Part shown: positions 8,340 through 14,223 of the stretch, piece by piece
Position numbering within the stretch: position 1 is the first letter of the stretch
How the letters are laid out: each line of letters starts with the position of its first letter
NCBI GenBank assembly: GCA_022565075.1
Contig: JADFKG010000015.1
Span: 1 to 20,347, forward strand
Direction: 5' to 3'
Length of the DNA stretch: 20,347 bases
Source: Chloroflexota bacterium
GTDB taxonomy: Bacteria; Chloroflexota; Dehalococcoidia; SM23-28-2; RBG-16-64-32
Made by a program: the position numbers and the translations under genes
Notes under the pieces: model-generated
What the model saw: only the letters and a program-made list of their open reading frames with translations
Databases searched by the model: none
Told to the model about the DNA's origin: nothing

Positions 8340-8404
8340 AGGCGCCAGCTCCTAGACCCCCGATTTCCCTGAAGCTCCCCCGAAGTTTCCGTATCTGGCG
8401 CCTT
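8339..8404. repeat. Perfect 10-bp inverted repeat after the recombinase stop
   Basis: AAGGCGCCAG at 8339-8348 is the exact reverse complement of CTGGCGCCTT at 8395-8404, with 46 nt between. The left arm begins on the last base of the recombinase stop codon. There is no T-run after it, so it is a poor intrinsic terminator. It may be part of the attachment region or an mRNA 3' structure. Confidence 0.6.
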
Positions 8405-8438
8405 ATCAATTGACGTGTTGGGCACTGGGTCGTTTTTC

Positions 8439-8471
8439 ACCCCGTTCTTACCCCGGTTTCACCCCGGGTTT
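8439..8471 (+). repeat. Three tandem 11-bp repeats (ACCCCGNNNTT-like)
   Basis: Units begin at 8439, 8450 and 8461: ACCCCGTTCTT, ACCCCGGTTTC, ACCCCGGGTTT. The period is exactly 11 bp, close to one helical turn, and the array ends 37 bp before the tRNA fragment. Such phased repeats beside an att core commonly bind an integrase arm domain or excisionase; that role is inferred. Confidence 0.6.
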
Positions 8472-8508
8472 CGAAGTTGAACGCCAGCAGTTAGGCCACG
8501 CACGGTGT

Positions 8509-8555
8509 GACTTTTAATCCGGGAGTCGTGGGTTCGAATCCCACCGGGCCCTCCA
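8509..8555 (+). other. tRNA-Lys(UUU) 3' fragment, probable attachment site of an integrative element
   Basis: The fragment holds an anticodon loop CTTTTAA (8511-8517, anticodon TTT), the 3' anticodon strand TCCGG, a variable loop, a perfect T stem (GTGGG/CCCAC around TTCGAAT, 8528-8544), the 3' acceptor strand CGGGCCC (8545-8551), a discriminator T and encoded CCA (8553-8555). Upstream there is no GGGCCCG acceptor strand and no D arm, and the 5' anticodon strand is not complementary. It is therefore a 3' half only. Tyrosine integrases often use tRNA 3' halves as att cores, leaving an intact gene at one end of the element and such a fragment at the other. Orientation puts the element on the lower-coordinate side. 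Confidence 0.85.
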
Positions 8556-8832
8556 CGAATTCGTATCTGAAACCGACCCTCTCGACCGATGACTCCGGAC
8601 GAAACGGGGCGCTTGACAGCAACGCTGACAGCAACCCGATGTGTAAGACCCCCCTAGAGGACCCTTCCTACTGAGACCCTCCCTTTACTGGTTCACGGCG
8701 GGATCCAAACTGAGCACTGCTCGTGCGTGCCGCACGATGTACAATTCGGCTTCCGGCAGCCCGAGGGTGATCGCAACATGGCCACGACGTCTCCTGATCA
8801 CCGGCCCCTAGGCCCACTGGGACATCCATCCA
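8556..8832. other. Non-coding stretch next to the att fragment
   Basis: No gene is supported here. The only structure seen is a 10-bp direct repeat TGACAGCAAC at 8614-8623 and 8626-8635 (12-bp period), and an octamer CGTATCTG at 8562-8569 shared with the repeats upstream of the recombinase. Confidence 0.4.
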
Positions 8833-9243
8833 ATGACGGGTAATGTTGACGTCTTACAAGATAATCCACGTTCGGTGTGCTACAAACCAAGGCATGAGGA
8901 CGCTGTCACGCCAAGCACTGCCTGTGAGGGGTTCGGGTTGAGGACGGTCAGAGCCGAGCCCGGGGCATCCACGCTCATCGAGAGCATGCGCGACATCGTG
9001 TACTCGCTGGAAAGTGCCCTCGCGGACGTTGTTGACAACTCCATCACGGCGCGCGCCCGGACCATCAACGTCTTCGCCGACTCGACGGGAACGGAGCCCC
9101 GCATCGCGATTCTGGATGACGGCGACGGAATGACCGAGGAGGAGCTGCTGTCGGCGATGCGCCTCGGCAGCCGCATATCTTCTTGGGGTCAGTTGTCACC
9201 ATCTGGCTGTGACGCATGGCCCAACTACGAAGGTCGCAGCTGA
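8833..9243 (+). pseudogene. Truncated GHKL-type ATPase (HATPase_c_3-like)
   Basis: The first 115 or so residues carry a GHKL ATP-binding start: a Bergerat N-box helix (SLESALADVVDNSITARA) with the catalytic Glu and Asn, then the Mg/ATP G1 motif ILDDGDGM and EELLSAMRLGSR. Full proteins of this kind continue with a GRFGLGLK-type G2 box and several hundred further residues. Here the homology stops after LGSR near 9172, and the frame ends 23 codons later in unrelated sequence. The N-terminal residues before about GFGLRTV also look unlike the family, so the true start is unclear. It is probably a dead remnant in the decayed zone beside the att site, though a short domain-only protein cannot be excluded. 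Confidence 0.7.
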
Positions 9244-9280
9244 TTGCGTCTTGGTAGCTGACGGCCGGCATGCCGCCGCT

Positions 9281-9675
9281 CTACTCTTCCGGCGCGTCAT
9301 GGCTGCCGAGTAGCGCGCGCAGCTCGTCAACCAGGCGCCGGAAGCCAATGTCCTTCAGCAGGCACGCCGTGGCGCCCGCCTGCTCGTACCGCACCCGCGT
9401 CTCGGCGTCAGCGAACGCGGTGAACACGACGAGCCGTGACGCCGGACTCGCCTGGCGTATCCGGGCACAGAGCTCGGCGGCGTAGGGCGCCGAGGTCGCG
9501 AAGTCGACGAGTATCAGGTCGGGGGTCAAGCGCGCGGCCAGGTCAAGCGCCTTCGTGGGGCTACTCGTGTCACCGACGACATCGAAGTCATCAAGACCGC
9601 GCAGCCTCCGCTCAGCGCCTGGCGCACATCGTCGCGCCCCTCGATTAGGAGGATCCTTGCCTTTCGTCCGGTCAC
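9281..9675 (-). pseudogene. Frameshifted single receiver-domain response regulator
   Basis: Read from GTG 9675-9673, the frame gives VTGRKARILLIEGRDDVRQAL, a receiver-domain start. After a shift of one base near 9614-9620 another frame continues RLRGLDDFDVVGDTSS, then DLILVDFATS with the phospho-acceptor Asp, VVFTAF with the conserved Thr, and CLLKDIG with the conserved Lys, ending at 9281. The parts join into one receiver domain of about 131 residues if one base is restored. It has no DNA-binding domain, so it was a CheY-like protein or a truncated regulator. A sequencing or assembly error would give the same picture. It is divergent from the kinase gene at 9805. Confidence 0.75.
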
Positions 9676-9786
9676 CTTGTCACCGCGTAAATCTCGCACT
9701 CTGATACCGAAACGATAGCCCTTGTCCGCCCCGCTGTGATTGAGGCAATGCTCACTAACAAGGGGGGCCGTCTGGCACAGCGCAAC

Positions 9787-9795
9787 TGCTATAAT
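9787..9795 (+). promoter_or_regulatory. Extended -10 promoter for the sensor kinase, probably leaderless
   Basis: TGCTATAAT is a perfect extended -10 (TGn plus TATAAT at 9790-9795). No good -35 is needed or seen. Transcription would start near 9802-9805, at or within 3 nt of the GTG start codon at 9805. This argues against the in-frame ATG at 9736, which lies upstream of the promoter. Confidence 0.65.
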
Positions 9796-9804
9796 TCGCC
9801 CGCC

Positions 9805-10962
9805 GTGACCAATACTCAGGACGCACTCGAAGAGCTCCGGGCCTTGACCGAGGCGGGCGTCGCCCTGACGTCAGAGCTTGCCCTGGAGACAGTCCTGCAG
9901 AGGGTCGTCGACATTGCACGCGAGCTGATCGGCGCTCGATACGCCGCGCTCAGCGTCCTCGGGCCCAGTGGCGAGATCACGCGCTTTATTACCTCGGGCG
10001 TCTCAGCTGAGGAGCGCGAGGCCATCGGCGACGTACCTTCGGGAAAGGGACTCCTGGGCGTGCTCTTGCACGAGGGCGACAGCCTCAGGCTGGAGACGAT
10101 AAGCGGCGATCCCCGCAGCGCCAGCTTCCCGCCGAGTCACCCGCACATGACGTCCCTCCTTGGCGTCCCCCTCATCTTCCGCAGCCGCATCATCGGCAAC
10201 CTCTACTTGACCGACAAGATCGGCGAACGCGGCTTCAGTGACCATGACGAAGAGCTCGTCCGCCTCCTCGCCACACAGGCCGCCGTCGCCATCCGCAACG
10301 CCGAACTCCACGACAAGGCAGAGAGCGTCGCGCGGCTGGAGGAACGAGAACGCATCGGAATGGACCTGCACGACGGTGTAATGCAGTCGATCTATGCCGT
10401 TGGCCTCACGCTAGAGGACTGCGGCGAGCGCGTGGACGAAGCCCCGGATGAGGTCAAGGTGTCGCTGGAGGGCGCGATTAACGCCCTCAACGACGTGATC
10501 GGTGACATCCGCAGCTACATCTTCGACCTGCGCCCCCGCGTCTCAGTTGTCGCCGACCTGCCAGAGGCGATCCGGCACCTGGTCGACGATCTGCGTATCA
10601 ACACGCTGATCCAGACCAGCCTGGAGATAGACGGCGAGCTGAGCGACGCCATCACGCAGGACCAGGCCCTCGCCCTCTTTCACATCACGCAGGAGGCGCT
10701 CAACAACGTCGCCAAGCACTCACAGGCCAAGTCCGCCAGCGTGCGCCTCGCGTGCGACGAGCACACGGTTTCGGTCGAGGTTCGGGATGACGGAATCGGC
10801 TTCGACGCCGAGCGCGAGCAGGCTCACGAACGCCACGGCCTGCGCAACATGAGAGACCGTGCCCGCAGTATCGGCGCTAGGTTACACTTGATCGGCAAGG
10901 CGAATGAGGGCACGACCGTGCGTGCTGAACTGTCGATTGGAGACTCCGCAGAGGCGCCATGA
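9805..10962 (+). CDS. GAF-domain sensor histidine kinase, DosS/DevS-like
   Basis: A 385-aa soluble kinase. A GAF domain spans about 20-165. The HisKA_3 dimerisation helix has phospho-acceptor His189 in ERIGMDLHDGVMQSIYAVGL, and a HATPase domain shows the N-box EALNNVAKHS (298-306), the G1 box VRDDGIGFD (326-334) and a HGLRNMRDRA G2-like stretch (344-353). GAF residues His112 (SHPHM) and Tyr134 (GNLYLTD) are 22 apart, matching my recollection of proximal His149 and distal Tyr171 in DosS of Mycobacterium tuberculosis, so heme binding and O2/NO/CO sensing are possible. Only one GAF is present, unlike DosS. The start is set at GTG 9805 from the promoter position. The stop overlaps the regulator start by 4 nt (ATGA), marking a two-gene operon. 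Confidence 0.88.
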   Translation: MTNTQDALEELRALTEAGVALTSELALETVLQRVVDIARELIGARYAALSVLGPSGEITRFITSGVSAEEREAIGDVPSGKGLLGVLLHEGDSLRLETISGDPRSASFPPSHPHMTSLLGVPLIFRSRIIGNLYLTDKIGERGFSDHDEELVRLLATQAAVAIRNAELHDKAESVARLEERERIGMDLHDGVMQSIYAVGLTLEDCGERVDEAPDEVKVSLEGAINALNDVIGDIRSYIFDLRPRVSVVADLPEAIRHLVDDLRINTLIQTSLEIDGELSDAITQDQALALFHITQEALNNVAKHSQAKSASVRLACDEHTVSVEVRDDGIGFDAEREQAHERHGLRNMRDRARSIGARLHLIGKANEGTTVRAELSIGDSAEAP

Positions 10963-11618
10963 GCAAGCAGATCAAGATCCTACTCGTCGATGACCACGAG
11001 GTCGTTCGCATGGGTCTGCGCACACTGCTCGAGCGGCGGGAGAACATCGCCGTCGTGGGCGAGGCCGGCACCGTCGAAGAGGCGGTCGCCGCGGCCCAGC
11101 GTACGGAGCCTGATGTCATCGTGATGGACATCCGCCTTCCGGACGGCAGCGGCGTCGACGCCTGCCGCGAGATCCGCGGCCAGCGTCCGGAGACGAAGGT
11201 GATCATGCTCACGTCGTACGCCGACGACGAGGCAATCTACGGGTCGATCATGGCCGGCGCTTCCGGTTACCTGCTCAAGCAAACACGGGGCCGGGACCTT
11301 GCCTCGGCGATTGAGCGCGTCGCCGCCGGCGAGTCGCTGCTCGACCCCGGAATCACCGAGAAAGTGCTCAAGCGCATGCGGCAGCTCGCAGAGGGCAAAT
11401 CGGATGAGCTCGACGCGCTGACGCCGCAGGAGCGCAAGATCATCGGCTTCATCGCGGAGGGCAAGACGAACAAGGAGATTGCTGAGGTGGTGTTCCTCAG
11501 CGACAAGACCGTGAAGAACTACGTTTCCAGCATCCTCAGCAAGCTCAACCTTCGCCGCCGCTCAGAGGCCGCCGCCTTCATCGCCGAGCGACGCGCTCGC
11601 TCCAAAGACGCCGACTAG
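10959..11618 (+). CDS. NarL/DosR-type LuxR-family response regulator
   Basis: A 219-aa protein with a receiver domain (1-120; acidic pocket Asp11/Asp12, phospho-acceptor Asp57 in VIVMDIRLPDG, Thr85, Lys107) and a C-terminal LuxR/GerE helix-turn-helix (about 155-212, LTPQERKIIGFIAEGKTNKEIA and SDKTVKNYVSSILSKL). It is full length for the NarL/FixJ family. The ATGA overlap with the kinase gene shows it is the partner. The DosR-like palindrome found 200 bp downstream, in front of the cupredoxin gene, is a plausible target. All catalytic residues are intact. Confidence 0.92.
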   Translation: MSKQIKILLVDDHEVVRMGLRTLLERRENIAVVGEAGTVEEAVAAAQRTEPDVIVMDIRLPDGSGVDACREIRGQRPETKVIMLTSYADDEAIYGSIMAGASGYLLKQTRGRDLASAIERVAAGESLLDPGITEKVLKRMRQLAEGKSDELDALTPQERKIIGFIAEGKTNKEIAEVVFLSDKTVKNYVSSILSKLNLRRRSEAAAFIAERRARSKDAD

Positions 11619-11638
11619 GCAGCGGCCGGCAGCTGCCT
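11617..11638 (+). terminator. Possible weak terminator hairpin after the response regulator
   Basis: AGGCAGC (11617-11623) pairs with GCTGCCT (11632-11638) around an 8-nt loop, starting in the stop codon. No T-run follows, so termination is uncertain. Confidence 0.3.
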
Positions 11639-11728
11639 CGGCTTCTGACGACTGTGGACAGGTGTGTCGCAGATCGCGTGCAGGATAGCGAAGTGGTGCA
11701 TCTGGCGAATATTGCAGTGGCTTAGTGG

Positions 11729-11755
11729 GCGGCTCTTACGAGCGTCGTGAGCCGC
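11729..11755 (+). other. Strong bulged hairpin in the intergenic region
   Basis: GCGGCTC (11729-11735) pairs with GAGCCGC (11749-11755). Inside, after a two-base TT bulge, ACGA pairs with TCGT around a 3-nt loop. No T-run follows. Function is unknown; it could be a structured RNA element or a remnant recombination site (GTTAGGC follows at 11760-11766). Confidence 0.45.
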
Positions 11756-11816
11756 GAACGTTAGGCACGAAGTGAGAAGGCCGTTCGGCCCACAACGAGC
11801 CAATGGGCACATCGCT

Positions 11817-11836
11817 TCCGGGACTTTAGGCCCTCC
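11817..11836. promoter_or_regulatory. DosR/DevR-box-like palindrome
   Basis: The core GGGACTTTAGGCCC (11820-11833) matches 13 of 14 positions of the central GGGACTWWAGTCCC of the mycobacterial DosR box, and 15 of the 20 positions of the full consensus as I remember it. It lies about 75 bp upstream of the cupredoxin start. The adjacent genes upstream encode a DosS-like kinase and DosR-type regulator. Confidence 0.6.
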
Positions 11837-11910
11837 TTCGTGATTGTTACTGGCGTCACGATAACCCGTGTAGAGCAGTCTGCGATTGGAATCAGCTTAG
11901 GAGGAAATGG

Positions 11911-12426
11911 ATGCTCAGTCTCAGTCCCGCGAAGTGGGCGCGAATACTAGTGCCGATCGCCGCTGGCCTGTTACTCTTGGCGGCGGCCTGCGGTGGCGAT
12001 GACGACGCTGGCGGCACCGAAAACGGAATCGCTGACACCGCGACGCCGACAGCGCCTGCGCCGGCTGACGAGATTCAGTCCCAGCCCGACTCGCCTCAGG
12101 AAGTCGTAGACGAAGTGACGGAAGCGGTGGACGGCGTGCTGCAGACAGCGGCTGGCGACAACTTCTACACGCTGAACAACCTGAAGGTACCGCTCAACGA
12201 GATGACGACGATCGAGATCGTCAACGAGGGTACCGCGATCCACAACATGCGCATCGCCGGTCCGGACGGCGAGTGGAACACCGACGACGACTCAGTCAGT
12301 GACCCCGAACTGATTTCGGGCGGCGCCACAGGCGTCTTGGAGTTCACGCCGACACTGGCCGGTAAATACACCTTCCGTTGCGACTTCCATACGGCGGAGC
12401 AGGGCGGCGTCATAGTCGTCGGGTAA
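11911..12426 (+). CDS. Cupredoxin-domain lipoprotein
   Basis: A 171-aa lipoprotein: signal peptide with lipobox LAAAC (lipidated Cys27), a D/G/T/P-rich linker (28-65), then a plastocyanin-like beta domain. Copper ligands visible are His111 (AIHNMR), Cys157 and His160 (FRCDFH). The usual axial Met four residues after the second His is replaced by Gln164 (HTAEQGG), as in stellacyanin-like sites. The protein should sit on the outer face of the membrane and carry single electrons. AGGAGG at 11899-11904 fixes the start. It is the first gene of the co-directional group with NnrS and the radical SAM genes, so it may carry electrons for nitrogen-oxide chemistry; the partner is not known. Confidence 0.85.
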   Translation: MLSLSPAKWARILVPIAAGLLLLAAACGGDDDAGGTENGIADTATPTAPAPADEIQSQPDSPQEVVDEVTEAVDGVLQTAAGDNFYTLNNLKVPLNEMTTIEIVNEGTAIHNMRIAGPDGEWNTDDDSVSDPELISGGATGVLEFTPTLAGKYTFRCDFHTAEQGGVIVVG

Positions 12427-12465
12427 TGGTGCGTTTCGCCCCTCTGCCCGCGCGGGAGGCCCCGG

Positions 12466-14091
12466 ATGGCTGAGCGCCCCGACCCCCTGATCGGCCCGCA
12501 CACGACTGTGCGCGAGGCCGTCCTCGCGTACCCGGGCATCGAGGCGGTCTTCGAGCGTCACGGCCTAGCCGGCTGCGGCGGCCCAGAGGGGCCCATCGAG
12601 CCGATCGCCTTCTTCGCGCGTGGCCACGAGGTCGACCCGGCGGCTCTCCTGCGTGTTCTCAACGAGTTCGCCGCGGGGCGCGCCAGAGCCGTCAGCCTGC
12701 CACTGATGGATGAGCGGCCGAGGAAGCCGTTCGAGATATATCGCCTCGCCATCTTCACGTCGCTGGTTCTGGCGCTCGCCGGTGGACTGCCGCTGGCTGT
12801 TCTCGTAGCGCTCGGCGGCGGGCGTGACATTGGTCTCGGCGTCCGCTGGGCGCCGCTCGTGCAGGCGCACGGCCACCTGCAGCTGGTCGGGTTTGTCGGA
12901 CTGTTCATCGCCGGCATCGCCTACCATATCTTGCCGCGCTTCAAGAACATGGAGCTGCGGCTGCCGGGCCTCGCCGTCGCATCCATCGGCCTGCTCGCCG
13001 GTGGTGTCGTACTGAGGACGGCGACGCAACCGTGGGCGGACTCTGGGGTCGTCAGTGCGCTGTTCGCCGCTTCGGCGGTGATCGAGCTCGCCGGAGCGCT
13101 GGCCTTCTTCGCCGTGGTCGTGTCGACGTTGAGTAGCAGGCCGCGCAAGAATTACGATCGCTTCCTGCTGTCCGCTGTCACCTGGTTCGCCGCGGCGTCT
13201 GTCATGAACCTTGTGGTGACTGTCGAAGTCGTGTCGGACGGTGTGACGACCGTTGCTGCGTCGCGCGGCACTCCGCTCCTCGAGATGTACTTCCTCGGAT
13301 TCATCACCCTCTTCATCCTCGGCGTATCGATACGCGTGTTGCCTCACTTCCTCAGCCTCAGGCCTCCGAGGGTCCGGTTCCTGACGCCGACGCTTCTGCT
13401 GTTCAACACCGCTTTGCTTGCCCGCGTCGGCTCCGGCTGGCTGGCCGCTTACGCTCCCTGGAGCAACCCCGAGTGGCTGCAGACGGCCTCGGTCTACGGG
13501 ATGGGAGCGGCGGTATTGCTGTTCGTCTTCGCGCTCAGCCTTCATCGCGCCGCCGTGCGGGCCGATGACAGCGCGCCGGCGGGTGGCCACGAGAGACTGA
13601 TCAGAGTCGCGTACGTTTGGCTGGTTGTCGCCTTCGCGATCGAGGCATGGTACGCGTCCAAGGGGCTGGTCGGCGATTTCCGACCCGATTTCCTGGAGCA
13701 CGGCGCCGCTCGCCACGCCCTGGCCGTCGGATTCTTCACGCAGATGATCTTCGGCGTTGCCGCACGCGCGCTGCCGGCGTTCGCCGGGAGGAGTCTGTAC
13801 AGCCCGCGGCTGCTGGGCGTCACGTGGGTGCTCATCAACATCGCCGTGATCATGCGCGTCGGTCACGCCGTGATCCCTTCCGGCTCCACGACGTTTCGCT
13901 TCGATCATATCGCCGCCTCGGGCGTGATCGCCTTCCTGGCCGTCTTGCTTTTCGTATACAACATCATCCGCACCGTGACGCCATCGCGTCGCAGCCGGGC
14001 GTCGAACCGGCGTAAAGAGGCCTCCAGGCTGCCAGAAGCGAGGGGCCGCGCCTTGCCCACCTCGGTTCCTGGGTCATCGCCATCGCCATGA
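12466..14091 (+). CDS. nnrS: NnrS-family NO-related membrane protein with N-terminal DUF1858-like domain
   Basis: A 541-aa protein. Residues 10-70 form a small DUF1858/ScdA-N-like domain (TTVREAVLAYPGIEAVFERHG, then Cys37 in GLAGCGG). The rest has about 12 hydrophobic segments (from about 90 to 500). NnrS hallmarks include QAHGHLQLVGFVGLFIAGIA and YHILPRF with conserved His residues, and the later GFFTQMIFGVAARALPAF. NnrS is a heme- and copper-containing membrane protein linked to NO tolerance and denitrification. A Ser/Arg-rich tail of about 45 residues follows the last helix. A GGGAGG site precedes ATG 12466, 39 nt after the cupredoxin stop. The domain fusion recalls NO-stress repair protein RIC/ScdA, which shares the N-terminal module type. 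Confidence 0.85.
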   Translation: MAERPDPLIGPHTTVREAVLAYPGIEAVFERHGLAGCGGPEGPIEPIAFFARGHEVDPAALLRVLNEFAAGRARAVSLPLMDERPRKPFEIYRLAIFTSLVLALAGGLPLAVLVALGGGRDIGLGVRWAPLVQAHGHLQLVGFVGLFIAGIAYHILPRFKNMELRLPGLAVASIGLLAGGVVLRTATQPWADSGVVSALFAASAVIELAGALAFFAVVVSTLSSRPRKNYDRFLLSAVTWFAAASVMNLVVTVEVVSDGVTTVAASRGTPLLEMYFLGFITLFILGVSIRVLPHFLSLRPPRVRFLTPTLLLFNTALLARVGSGWLAAYAPWSNPEWLQTASVYGMGAAVLLFVFALSLHRAAVRADDSAPAGGHERLIRVAYVWLVVAFAIEAWYASKGLVGDFRPDFLEHGAARHALAVGFFTQMIFGVAARALPAFAGRSLYSPRLLGVTWVLINIAVIMRVGHAVIPSGSTTFRFDHIAASGVIAFLAVLLFVYNIIRTVTPSRRSRASNRRKEASRLPEARGRALPTSVPGSSPSP

Positions 14092-14219
14092 ACGGGGTGT
14101 CTACTGCGTGCCCCGCTGAGTCGCGGGACGTGTGCGTACCGAAGGACCTCCTGCCGGTGGCGACCGAGGTGCTGTCGCTGTGCGCCTCGCGCCGCGTGCT
14201 CGATTCGTACAACACTTAA
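14088..14219 (+). CDS. Small 43-aa ORF coupled between nnrS and nirJ-like genes
   Basis: ATG 14088 overlaps the NnrS stop (ATGA), and its TAA (14217-14219) ends 4 nt before the next ATG at 14224. The product starts MNGVSTACPAESRDVC and ends RRVLDSYNT; it has three Cys (8, 16 and about 32) and no membrane segment. Third codon positions are overwhelmingly G or C, as in real genes here. The nirJ-like gene has no visible ribosome site of its own, so translation through this ORF probably delivers ribosomes to it. I recognise no family; it may be a functional small protein, a coupling ORF or the remnant of a larger gene. Confidence 0.55.
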   Translation: MNGVSTACPAESRDVCVPKDLLPVATEVLSLCASRRVLDSYNT

Positions 14220-14223
14220 AACG

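Noticed and set aside
8503..8555. Complete tRNA-Lys gene
   Set aside because: The 5' acceptor strand, D arm and a complementary 5' anticodon strand are missing, so only a 3' fragment is supported.
9736..9804. Upstream ATG start for the sensor kinase
   Set aside because: The extended -10 promoter lies inside this stretch, and the family-like sequence begins only at the GTG at 9805.
12565..13908. 447-codon minus-strand frame opposite nnrS
   Set aside because: Its product is an Arg/Gln/Asp/Glu-rich chain without fold-like patterning, typical of an antisense shadow of a membrane protein gene.
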